Part shown: positions 30,285 through 43,500 of the stretch, in pieces | Layout of the letters: every line of letters starts with the position of its first letter | Position numbering within the stretch: position 1 is the first letter of the stretch | Position numbers and translations under genes: made by a program | Source of the DNA: Petrolisthes cinctipes | Lineage: Eukaryota > Arthropoda > Malacostraca > Decapoda > Porcellanidae | Length of the DNA stretch: 64,000 nucleotides | Direction: 5' to 3' | NCBI GenBank assembly: GCA_033782935.1 | Contig: JAWQEG010000412.1 | Span: forward strand, 1,043,501 to 1,107,500 | Notes under the pieces: model-generated | Database searches by the model: none | Told to the model about the DNA's origin: nothing | Seen by the model: only the letters and a program-made list of their open reading frames with translations

Positions 30285-33200
30285 CAGCATGTTTTTGACC
30301 TGTATTTTGAAAATACTCTAACACGGAGTAGGCATGTACAGTTACCTTCTGGGACCTCTAAATATCGAATTTTCGGGTGTTTTGGGACTGAATTTGAGAT
30401 ATCGATTTTTTGGCACCTAAAATGTCGATTTTTTGCATGTTTTTAGCCTATATTTTGAAAAAATACTAGCACTGTGTAGGCATGTACAGATTGCTTTTGG
30501 GACCCCAAAATATTGAATTTTCGGGTGTTTTGAGCCTGAATTTGAGATATAAACGGGTACAGAAGATACATGCACATATTGACTTTGGGCATCTAAAATA
30601 TCGATTTTCAGCATGTTTTGGGCCTGTATTTTGAAAATACTCTAACACTGAGTAGGCATGTACAGATTGCTTCTGGGACCCCAAAATATTGAATTTTCGG
30701 GTGTTTTGAGCCTGAATTTGAGATATAAACGGGTACTGAAGATGCATGCACATATCGACTTTTGTGCACCTAAAAGATCGATTTTCAGTATGTTTTGAGC
30801 ATGTATTTTGAAAATACTCTAACACGGAGTAGGCATGTACAGATCGCTTCTGGGACCCCTAAATATCGAATTTTCGGGTGTTTTGGGACTGAATTTGAGA
30901 TATCGACTTTTTGGCACCTAAAAGATCGATTTTTAGTATGTTTTTAGCCTATATTTTGAAAATATTCTAGCACTGAGTAGGCATGTACAGATTGCTTCTG
31001 GGACCCCAAAATATTGAATTTTCGGGTGTTTTGAGCCTGAATTTGAGATATAAACGGGTACATAAGATACATGCACATATTGACTTTGGGCACCAAAAAT
31101 ATCGATTTTTAGCATGTTTTGGGCCTGAATTTTGAAAATACTCTAACACGGAGTAGGCATGTACAGATCGCTTCTGGGACCCCAAAATATCGAATTTTCG
31201 GGGGTTTAGGGCCAGAATTTGAGATATAAACGGGTACAGAAGATGCATGCACATACCGACTTTTGGGCACCTAAAAGATCGATTTTCAGTATGTTTTTGG
31301 CCTGTATTTTGAAAATACTCTAACACGGAGTAGGCATGTACAGATCGCTTCTGGGACCCCTAAATATCGAATTTTCGGGTGTTTTGGGACTGAATTTGAG
31401 ATATCGATTTTTTGGCACCTAAAATGTCGATTTTTTGCATGTTTTTAGCCTATATTTTGAAAATATTCTAGCACTGTGTAGGCATGTACAGATTGCTTTT
31501 GGGACCCCAAAATATTGAATTTTCGGGTGTTTTGAGCCTGAATTTGAGATATAAACGGGTACAGAAGATACATGCACATATTGACTTTGGGCATCTAAAA
31601 TATCGATTTTCAGCATGTTTTGGGCCTGTATTTTGAAAATACTCTAACACTGAGTAGGCATGTACAGATTGCTTCTGGGACCCCAAAATATTGAATTTTC
31701 GGGTGTTTTGAGCCTGAATTTGAGATATAAACGGGTACTGAAGATGCATGCACATATCGACTTTTGTGCACCTAAAAGATCGATTTTCAGTATGTTTTGA
31801 GCATGTATTTTGAAAATACTCTAACACGGAGTAGGCATGTGCAGATCGCTTCTGGGACCCCTAAATATCGAAATTTCGGGTGTTTTGGGACTGAATTTGA
31901 GATATCGACTTTTTGGCACCTAAAAGATCGATTTTTAGCATGTTTTTAGCCTATATTTTGAAAATATTCTAGCACTGAGTAGGCATGTACAGATTGCTTC
32001 TGGGTCCAGAAAATATTGAATTTTCGGGTGTTTTGAGCCTGAATTTGAGATATAAACGGGTACAGAAGATACATGCACATATTGACTTTGGGCACCAAAA
32101 ATATCGATTTTCAGCATGTTTTGGGCATGAATTTTGAAAATACTCTAACACGGAGTAGGCATGTACAGATCGCTTCTGGGACCCCAAAATATCGAATTTT
32201 CCGGTGTTTAGGGCCAGAATTTGAGATATAAACGGGTACAGAAGATGCATGCACATATCGACTTTTGTGCACCTAAAAGATCGATTTTCAGTATGTTTTT
32301 GGCCTGTATTTTGAAAATACTCTAACACGGAGTAGGCATGTACAGATACCTTCTGGGACCTCTAAATATCGAATTTTCGGGTGTTTTGGGAATGAATTTG
32401 AGATATCGATTTTTTGGCACCTAAAATGTCGATTTTTAGCATGTTTTTAGCCTATATTTTGAAAATATTCTAGCACTGTGTAGGCATGTACAGATTGCTT
32501 CTGGGACCCCAAAATATTGAATTTTCGGGTGTTTTGAGCCTGAATTTGAGATATAAACGGGTACAGAAGATACATGCACATATTGACTTTGGGCATCAAA
32601 AATATCGATTTTCAGCATGTTTTGGGCCTGTATTTTGAAGATACTCTAACACTGAGTAGGCATGTACAGATTGCTTCTGGGACCCCAAAATATTGAATTT
32701 TCGGGTGTTTTGAGCCTGAATTTGAGATATAAACGGGTACTGAAGATGCATGCACATATCGACTTTTGTGCACCTAAAAGATCGATTTTCAGTATGTTTT
32801 GAGCATGTATTTTGAAAATACTCTAACACGGAGTAGGCATGTACAGATCGCTTCTGGGACCCCTAAATATCGAATTTTCGGGTGTTTTGGGACTGAATTT
32901 GAGATATCGACTTTTTGGCACCTAAAAGATCGATTTTTAGCATGTTTTTAGCCTATATTTTGAAAATATTCTAGCACTGAGTAGGCATGTACAGATTGCT
33001 TCTGGGACCCCAAAATATTGATTTTTCGGGTGTTTTGAGCCTGAATTTGAGATATAAACGGGTACAGAAGATACATGCACATATTGACTTTGGGCACCAA
33101 AAATATCGATTTTCAGCATGTTTTAGGCCTGAACTTTGAAAATACTCTAACACGGAGTAGGCATGTACAGATCGTTTCTGGGACCCCAAAATATCAAATT

Positions 33201-36200
33201 TTCGGGTGTTTAGGGCAAGAATTTGAGATATAAACGGGTACTGAAGATGCATGCACATATCGACTTTTGTGCACCTAAAAGATCGATTTTCAGTATGTTT
33301 TGAGCATGTATTTTGAAAATACTCTAACACGGAGTAGGCATGTACAGATCGCTTCTGGGACCCCAAAATATCGAATTTTCGGGTGTTTAGGGCTGGAATT
33401 TGAGATATAAATGGGTACAGAAGATGCATGCACATATCGACTTTTGGGCACCTAAAAAATCGATTTTCAGTATGTTTTTGACCTGTATTTTGAAAATACT
33501 CTAACACGGAGTAGGCATGTACAGATACCTTCTGGGACCTCTAAATATCGAATTTTCGGGTGTTTTGGGACTGAATTTGAGATATCGATTTTTTGGCACC
33601 TAAAATGTCGATTTTTTGCATGTTTTTAGCCTATATTTTGAAAAAATACTAGCACTGTGTAGGCATGTACAGATTGCTTTTGGGACCCCAAAATATTGAA
33701 TTTTCGGGTGTTTTGAGCCTGAATTTGAGATATAAACGGGTACAGAAGATACATGCACATATTGACTTTGGGCATCTAAAATATCGATTTTCAGCATGTT
33801 TTGGGCCTGTATTTTGAAAATACTCTAACACTGAGTAGGCATGTACAGATTGCTTCTGGGACCCCAAAATATTGAATTTTCGGGTGTTTTGAGCCTGAAT
33901 TTGAGATATAAACGGGTACTGAAGATGCATGCACATATCGACTTTTGTGCACCTAAAAGATCGATTTTCAGTATGTTTTGAGCATGTATTTTGAAAATAC
34001 TCTAACACGGAGTAGGCATGTACAGATCGCTTCTGGGACCCCTAAATATCGAATTTTCGGGTGTTTTGGGACTGAATTTGAGATATCGACTTTTTGGCAC
34101 CTAAAAGATCGATTTTTAGTATGTTTTTAGCCTATATTTTGAAAATATTCTAGCACTGAGTAGGCATGTACAGATTGCTTCTGGGACCCCAAAATATTGA
34201 ATTTTCGGGTGTTTTGAGCCTGAATTTGAGATATAAACGGGTACATAAGATACATGCACATATTGACTTTGGGCACCAAAAATATCGATTTTTAGCATGT
34301 TTTGGGCCTGAATTTTGAAAATACTCTAACACGGAGTAGGCATGTACAGATCGCTTCTGGGACCCCAAAATATCGAATTTTCGGGGGTTTAGGGCCAGAA
34401 TTTGAGATATAAACGGGTACAGAAGATGCATGCACATACCGACTTTTGGGCACCTAAAAGATCGATTTTCAGTATGTTTTTGGCCTGTATTTTGAAAATA
34501 CTCTAACACGGAGTAGGCATGTACAGATCGCTTCTGGGACCCCTAAATATCGAATTTTCGGGTGTTTTGGGACTGAATTTGAGATATCGATTTTTTGGCA
34601 CCTAAAATGTCGATTTTTTGCATGTTTTTAGCCTATATTTTGAAAATATTCTAGCACTGTGTAGGCATGTACAGATTGCTTTTGGGACCCCAAAATATTG
34701 AATTTTCGGGTGTTTTGAGCCTGAATTTGAGATATAAACGGGTACAGAAGATACATGCACATATTGACTTTGGGCATCTAAAATATCGATTTGCAGCATG
34801 TTTTGGGCCTGTATTTTGAAAATACTCTAACACTGAGTAGGCATGTACAGATTGCTTCTGGGACCCCAAAATATTGAATTTTCGGGTGTTTTGAGCCTGA
34901 ATTTGAGATATAAACGGGTACTGAAGATGCATGCACATATCGACTTTTGTGCACCTAAAAGATCGATTTTCAGTATGTTTTGAGCATGTATTTTGAAAAT
35001 ACTCTAACACGGAGTAGGCATGTGCAGATCGCTTCTGGGACCCCTAAATATCGAAATTTCGGGTGTTTTGGGACTGAATTTGAGATATCGACTTTTTGGC
35101 ACCTAAAAGATCGATTTTTAGCATGTTTTTAGCCTATATTTTGAAAATATTCTAGCACTGAGTAGGCATGTACAGATTGCTTCTGGGTCCCGAAAATATT
35201 GAATTTTCGGGTGTTTTGAGCCTGAATTTGAGATATAAACGGGTACAGAAGATACATGCACATATTGACTTTGGGCACCAAAAATATCGATTTTCAGCAT
35301 GTTTTGGGCCTGAATTTTGAAAATACTCTAACACGGAGTAGGCATGTACAGATCGCTTCTGGGACCCCAAAATATCGAATTTTCGGGTGTTTAGGGCCAG
35401 AATTTGAGATATAAACGGGTACAGAAGATGCATGCACATATCGACTTTTGGGCACCTAAAAGATCGATTTTCAGTATGTTTTTGGCCTGTATTTTGAAAA
35501 TACTCTAACACGGAGTAGGCATGTACAGATACCTTCTGGGACCTCTAAATATCGAATTTTCGGGTGTTTTGGGAATGAATTTGAGATATCGATTTTTTGG
35601 CACCTAAAATGTCGATTTTTAGCATGTTTTTAGCCTATATTTTGAAAATATTCTAGCACTGTGTAGGCATGTACAGATTGCTTCTGGGACCCCAAAATAT
35701 TGAATTTTCGGGTGTTTTGAGCCTGAATTTGAGATATAAACGGGTACAGAAGATACATGCACATATTGACTTTGGGCATCAAAAATATCGATTTTCAGCA
35801 TGTTTTGGGCCTGTATTTTGAAGATACTCTAACACTGAGTAGGCATGTACAGATTGCTTCTGGGACCCCAAAATATTGAATTTTCGGGTGTTTTGAGCCT
35901 GAATTTGAGATATAAACGGGTACTGAAGATGCATGCACATATCGACTTTTGTGCACCTAAAAGATCGATTTTCAGCATGTTTTGAGCATGTATTTTGAAA
36001 ATACTCTAACACGGAGTAGGCATGTACAGATCGCTTCTGGGACCCCTAAATATCGAATTTTCGGGTGTTTTGGGACTGAATTTGAGATATCGACTTTTTG
36101 GCACCTAAAAGATCGATTTTTAGCATGTTTTTAGCCTATATTTTGAAAATATTCTAGCACTGAGTAGGCATGTACAGATTGCTTCTGGGACCCCAAAATA

Positions 36201-36545
36201 TTGATTTTTCGGGTGTTTTGAGCCTGAATTTGAGATATAAACGGGTACAGAAGATACATGCACATATTGACTTTGGGCACCAAAAATATCGATTTTCAGC
36301 ATGTTTTAGGCCTGAACTTTGAAAATACTCTAACACGGAGTAGGCATGTACAGATCGTTTCTGGGACCCCAAAATATCGAATTTTCGGGTGTTTAGGGCA
36401 AGAATTTGAGATATAAACGGGTACTGAAGATGCATGCACATATCGACTTTTGTGCACCTAAAAGATCGATTTTCAGTATGTTTTGAGCATGTATTTTGAA
36501 AATACTCTAACACGGAGTAGGCATGTGCAGATCGCTTCTGGGACC
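30285..36545. repeat. 3183-bp higher-order repeat, two copies
   Basis: About 30285-33467 recurs at about 33468-36545 with a constant offset of 3183 bp (3006 plus one 177-bp monomer). Shared private variants include GAAAAAATACTAGCAC near 30460/33643, CATACCGACTTTTGGG near 31252/34435 and TTCGGGGGTTTAGG near 31197/34380. A few substitutions separate the copies. Confidence 0.85.
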
Positions 36546-39500
36546 CCTAAATATGGAATTTTCGTGTTTTTTGGAACTGAATATGAGATATCGACTTTTT
36601 GGCACTTAAATGATCGATTTTTAGCATGTTTTTAGCCTATATTTTGAAAATATTCTAGCACTGTACAGATTGCTTCTTTGACCCCAAAATATTGAATTTT
36701 CGGGTGTTTTGAGCCTGAATTTGAGATATAAACGGGTACAGAAGATACATGCACATATTGACTTTGGGCACCAAAAATATCGATTTTCAGCATGTTTTGG
36801 GCCTGAATTTTGAAAATAATCTAACACGGAGTAGGCATGTACAGATCGCTTCTGGGATCCCAAAATATCGAATTTTCAGGTGTTTAGGTCCAGAATTTGA
36901 GATATAAACGGGTACAGAAGATGCATGCACATATCGACTTTTGGGCACCTAAAAGATCGATTTTCAGTATGTTTTTGGCCTGTATTTTGAAAATACTCTA
37001 ACACGGAGTACAGATACCTTCTGGGACCTATAAATATCTAATTTTCGGGTGTTTTGGGACTGAATTTGAGATATCGATTTTTAGGCACCTAAAATGTCGA
37101 TTTTTAGTATGTTTTTAGCCTATATTTTGAAAATATTCTAGCACTGTGTAGGCATGTACAGATTGCTTCTGGGACCCCAAAATATTGAATTTTCGGGTGT
37201 TTTGAGCCTGAATTTGAGATATAAACGGATACTGAAGATGCATGCACCTAAAAGATCGATTTTCAGTATGTTTTGAGCATGTATTTTGAAAATACTCTAA
37301 CACGGAGTAGGCATGTACAGATCGCTTCTGGGACCCCTAAATATCGAATTTTCGGGTGTTTCGGGACTGAATTTGAGATATCGACTTTTTGGCACCTAAA
37401 AGATCGATTTTTAGCATGTTTTTAGCCTATATTTTGAAAATATTCTAGCACTGAGTAGGCATGTACAGATTGCTTCTGGGACCCCAAAATATTGAATTTT
37501 CGGGTGTATTGAGCCTGAATTTGAGATATAAACGGGTACAGAAGATACATGCACATATTGACTTTGGGCACCAAAAATATCGATTTTCAGCATGTTTTGG
37601 GCCTGAATTTTGAAAATACTCTAACACGGAGTAGGCATGTACAGATCGCTTCTGGGACCCCAAAATATCGAATTTTCGGGTGTTTAGGGCCAGAATTTGA
37701 GATATAAACGGGTACAGAAGATGCATGCACATATCGACTTTTGGGCACCTAAAAGATCGATTTTCAGTATGTTTTTGGCCTGTATTTTGAAAATACTCTA
37801 ACACGGAGTAGGCATGTACAGATACCTTCTGGGACCTCTAAATATCGAATTTTCTGGTGTTTTGGGAATGAATTTGAGATATCGATTTTTTGGCACCTAA
37901 AATGTCGATTTTTAGCATGTTTTTAGCCTATATTTTGAAAATATTCTAGCACTGTGTAGGCATGTACAGATTGCTTCTAGGACCCCAAAATATTGAATTT
38001 TCGGGTGTTTTGAGCCTGAATTTGAGATATAAACGGGTACAGAAGATACATGCACATATTGACTTTGGGCATCAAAAATATCGATTTTCAGCATGTTTTG
38101 GGCCTGTATTTTGAAGATACTCTAACACTGAGTAGGCATGTACAGATTGCTTCTGGGACCCCAAAATATTGAATTTTCGGGTGTTTTGAGCCTGAATTTG
38201 AGATATAAACGGGTACTGAAGATGCATGCACATATCGACTTTTGTGCACCTAAAAGATCGATTTTCAGTATGTTTTGAGCATGTATTTTGAAAATACTCT
38301 AACACGGAGTAGGCATGTACAGATCGCTTCTGGGACCCCTAAATATCGAATTTTCGGGTGTTTTGGGACTGAATTTGAGATATCGACTTTTTGGCACCTA
38401 AAAGATCGATTTTTAGCATGTTTTTAGCCTATATTTTGAAAATATTCTAGCACTGAGTAAGCATGTACAGATTGCTTCTGGGACCCCAAAATATTGATTT
38501 TTCGGGTGTTTTGAGCCTGAATTTGAGATATAAACGGGTACAGAAGATACATGCACATATTGACTTTGGGCACCAAAAATATCGATTTTCAGCATGTTTT
38601 AGGCCTGAAATTTGAAAATACTCTAACACGGAGTAGGCATGTACAGATCGCTTCTGGGACCCCAAAATATCGAATTTTCGGGTGTTTAGGGCAAGAATTT
38701 GAGATATAAACGGGTACTGAAGATGCATGCACATATCGACTTTTGTGCACCTAAAAGATCGATTTTCAGTATGTTTTGAGCATGTATTTTGAAAATACTC
38801 TAACACGGAGTAGGCATGTGCAGATAGCTTCTGGGACCCCTAAATATGGAATTTTCGTGTTTTTTGGGACTGAATATGAGATATCGACTTTTTGGCACTT
38901 AAATGATCGATTTTTAGCATGTTTTTAGCCTATATTTTGAAAATATTCTAGCACTGTACAGATAGCTTCTTTGACCCAAAAATATTGAATTTTAGGGTGT
39001 TTTGAGCCTGAATTTGAGATATAAACGGGTACAGAAGATACATGCACATATTGACTTTGGGCACCAAAAATATCGATTTTCAGCATGTTTTGGGCCTGAA
39101 TTTTGAAAATAATCTAACACGGAGTAGGCATGTACAGATCGCTTCTGGGATCCCAAAATATCGAATTTTCGGGTGTTTAGGTCCAGAATTTGAGATATAA
39201 ACGGGTACAGAAGATGCATGCACATATCGACTTTTGGGCACCAAAAAGATCGATTTTCAGTATGTTTTTGGCCTGTATTTTGAAAATACTCTAACACGGA
39301 GTACAGATACCTTCTGGGACCTATAAATATCTAATTTTCGGGTGTTTTGGGACTGAATTTGAGATATCGATTTTTAGGCACCTAAAATGTCGATTTTTAG
39401 TATGTTTTTAGCCTATATTTTGAAAATATTCTAGCACTGTGTAGGCATGTACAGATTGCTTCTGGGACCCCAAAATATTGAATTTTCGGGTGTTTTGAGC

Positions 39501-40200
39501 CTGAATTTGAGATATAAACGGATACTGAAGATGCATGCACCTAAAAGATCGATTTTCAGTATGTTTTGAGCATGTATTTTGAAAATACTCTAACACGGAG
39601 TAGGCATGTACAGATCGCTTCTGGGACCCCTAAATATCGAATTTTCGGGTGTTTCGGGACTGAATTTGAGATATCGACTTTTTGGCACCTAAAAGATCGA
39701 TTTTTAGCATGTTTTTAGCCTATATTTTGAAAATATTCTAGCACTGAGTAGGCATGTACAGATTGCTTCTGGGACCCCAAAATATTGAATTTTCGGGTGT
39801 TTTGAGCCTGAATTTGATATATAAACGGGTACAGAAGATACATGCACATATTGACTTTGGGCACAAAAAATATCGATTTTCAGCATGTTTTGGGCCTGAA
39901 TTTTGAAAATACTCTAACACGGAGTAGGCATGTACAGATCGCTTCTGGGACCCCAAAATATCGAATTTTCGGGTGTTTAGGGCCAGAATTTGAGATATAA
40001 ACGGGTACAGAAGATGCATGCACATATCGACTTTAGGGCACCTAAAAGATCGATTTTCAGTATGTTTTTGGCCTGTATTTTGAAAATACTCTAACACGGA
40101 GTAGGCATGTACAGATACCTTCTGGGACCTCTAAATATCGAATTTTCGGGTGTTTTGGGACTGAATTTGAGATATCGACTTTTTGGCACCTAAAATGTCG
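35118..40200. repeat. 2293-bp higher-order repeat, about 2.2 copies
   Basis: Landmarks at 35118, 35619, 36120, 37115 and 37411 recur 2293 bp later at 37411, 37912, 38413, 39408 and 39704. Small deletions are shared: the 10-bp loss giving CACTGTACAGAT (36660, 38953) and the 8-bp loss giving GGAGTACAGATACC (37009, 39300). The block overlaps the 3183-bp repeat at its left end and the 6497-bp repeat family at its right. Confidence 0.78.
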
Positions 40201-40537
40201 ATTTTTAGCATGTTTTTAGCCTATATTTTGAAAATATTCTAGCACTGTGTAGCCATGTACAGATTGCTTCTGGGACCCCAAAATATTGAATTTTCGGGTG
40301 TTTTGAGCCTGAATTTGAGATATAAACGGGTACAGAAGATACATGCACATATTGACTTTGGGCATCTAAAATATCGATTTTCAGCATGTTTTGGGCCTGT
40401 ATTTTGAAAATACTCTAACACTGAGTAGGCATGTACAGATTGCTTCTGGGACCCTAAAATATTTAATTTTCGGGTGTTTTGAGCCTGAATTTGAGATATA
40501 AACGGGTACTGAAGATGCATGCACATATCGACTTTTG

Positions 40538-43500
40538 TGCACCTAAAAGATCGATTTTCAGTATGTTTTGAGCATGTATTTTGAAAATACTCTAACACGG
40601 AGTAGGCATGTACAGATCGCTTCTGGGACCCCTAAATATCGAATTTTCGGGTGTTTTGGGACTGAATTTGAGATATCGACTTTTTGACACCTAAAAGATC
40701 GATTTTTAGCATGTTTTTAGCCTATATTTTGAAAATATTCTAGCACTTAGTAGGCATGTACAGATTGCTTCTGGGACCCCAAAATATTGATTTTTTGGGT
40801 GTTTTGAGCCTGAATTTGAGATATAAACGGGTACAGAAGATACATGCACATATTGACTTTGGGCACCAAAAATATCGATTTTCATCATGTTTTAGGCCTG
40901 AATTTTGAAAATACTCTAACACGGAGTAGGCATGTACAGATCGCTTCTGGGACCCCAAAATATCGAATTTTCGGGTGTTTAGGGCCAGAATTTGAGATAT
41001 AAACGGGTACAGAAGATGCATGCACATATCGACTTTTGGGCACCTAAAGGATCGATTTTCAGTATGTTTTTGGCCTGTATTTTGAAAATACTCTAACACG
41101 GAGTAGGCATGTACAGATACCTTCTGGGACCTCTAAATATCGAATTTTCGGGTGTTTTGGGACTGAATTTGAGATATCGATTTTTTGGCACCTAAAATGT
41201 CGATTTTTAGCATGTTTTTAGCCTATATTTTGAAAATATTCTAGCACTGTGTAGGCATGTACAGATTGCTTTTGGGACCCCAAAATATTGAATTTTCGGG
41301 TGTTTTGAGCCTGAATTTGAGATATAAACGGGTACAGAAGATACATACACATATTGACTTTGGGCATCTAAAATATCGATTTTCAGCATGTTTTGGGCCT
41401 GTATTTTGAAAATACTCTAACACTGAGTAGGCATGTACAGATTGCTTCTGGGACCCCAAAATATTGAATTTTCGGGTGTTTTGAGCCTGAATTTGAGATA
41501 TAAACGGGTACTGAAGATGCATGCACATATCGACTTTTGTGCACCTAAAAGATCGATTTTCAGTATGTTTTGAGCATGTATTTTGAAAATACTCTAACAC
41601 GGAGTAGGCATGTACAGATCGCTTCTGGGACCCCTAAATATCGAATTTTCGGGTGTTTTGGGACTGAATTTGAGATATCGATTTTTTGGCACCTAAAATG
41701 TCGATTTTTTGCATGTTTTTAGCCTATATTTTGAAAATATTCTATCACTGTGTAGGCATGTACAGATTGCTTTTGGGACCCCAAAATATTGAATTTTCTG
41801 GTGTTTTGAGCCTGAATTTGAGATATAAACGGGTACAGAAGATACATGCACATATTGACTTTGGGCATCCAAAATATCGATTTTCAGCATGTTTTGGGCC
41901 TGTATTTTGAAAATACTCTAACACTGAGTAGGCATGTACAGATTGCTTCTGGGACCCCAAAATATTGAATTTTCGGGTGTTTTGAGCCTGAATTTGAGAT
42001 ATAAACGGGTACTGAAGATGCATGCACATATCGACTTTTGTGCACCTAAAAGATCGATTTTCAGTATGTTTTGAGCATGTATTTTGAAAATACTCTAACA
42101 CGGAGTAGGCATGTACAGATCGCTTCTGGGACCCCTAAATATCGAAATTTCGGGTGTTTTGGGACTGAATTTGAGATATCGACTTTTTGGCACCTAAAAG
42201 ATCGATTTTTAGCATGTTTTTAGCCTATATTTTGAAAATATTCTAGCACTGAGTAGGCATGTACAGATTGCTTCTGGGACCCGAAAATATTGAATTTTCG
42301 GGTGTTTTGAGCCTGAATTTGAGATATAAACGGGTACAGAAGATACATGCACATATTGACTTTGGGCACCAAAAATATCGATTTTCAGCATGTTTTGGGC
42401 CTGAATTTTGAAAATACTCTAACACGGAGTAGGCATGTACAGATCGCTACTGGGATCCCAAAATATCGAATTTTCGGATGTTTAGGGCCAGAATTTGAGA
42501 TATAAACGGGTACAGAAGATGCATGCACATATCGACTTTTGGGCACCTAAAAGATCGATTTTCAGTATGTTTTTGGCCTGTATTTTGAAAATACTCTAAC
42601 ACGGAGTACAGATACCTTCTGGGACCTATAAATATCTTATTTTCGGGTGTTTTGGGACTGAATTTGAGATATCGAATTTTTGGCACCTAAAATGTCGATT
42701 TTTAGCATGTTTTTAGCCTATATTTTGAAAATATTCTAGCACTGTGTAGGCATGTACAGATTGCTTCTGGGACCCCAAAATATTGAATTTTCGGGTGTTT
42801 TGAGTCTGAATTTGAGATATAAACGGGTACAGAAGATACATGCACATATTGACTTTGGGCATCTAAAATATCGATTTTCGGCATGTTTTGGGCCTGTATA
42901 TTTTGAAAATACTCTAACACTGAGTAGGCATGTACAGATTGCTTCTGGGACCCCAAAATATTGAGTTTTCGGGTGTTTTGAGCCTGAATTTGAGATATAA
43001 ACGGGTACTGAAGATGCATGCACATATCGACTTTTGTGCACCTAAAAGATCGATTTTCAGTATGTTTTGAGCATGTATTTTGAAAATACTCTAACACGGA
43101 GTAGGCATGTGCAGATCGCTTCTGGGACCCCTAAATATCGAAATTTCGGGTGTTTTGGGACTGAATTTGAGATATCGACTTTTTGGCACCTAAAAGATCG
43201 ATTTTTAGCATGTTTTTAGCCTATATTTTGAAAATATTCTAGCACTGAGTAGGCATGTACAGATTGCTTCTGGGTCCCGAAAATATTGAATTTTCGGGTG
43301 TTTTGAGCCTGAATTTGAGATATAAACGGGTACAGAAGATACATGCACATATTGACTTTGGGCACCAAAAATATCGATTTTCAGCATGTTTTAGGCCTGA
43401 ATTTTGAAAATACTCTAACACGGAGTAGGCATGTACAGATCGCTTCTGGGACCCCAAAATATCGAATTTTCGGGTGTTTAGGGCCAGAATTTGAGATATA

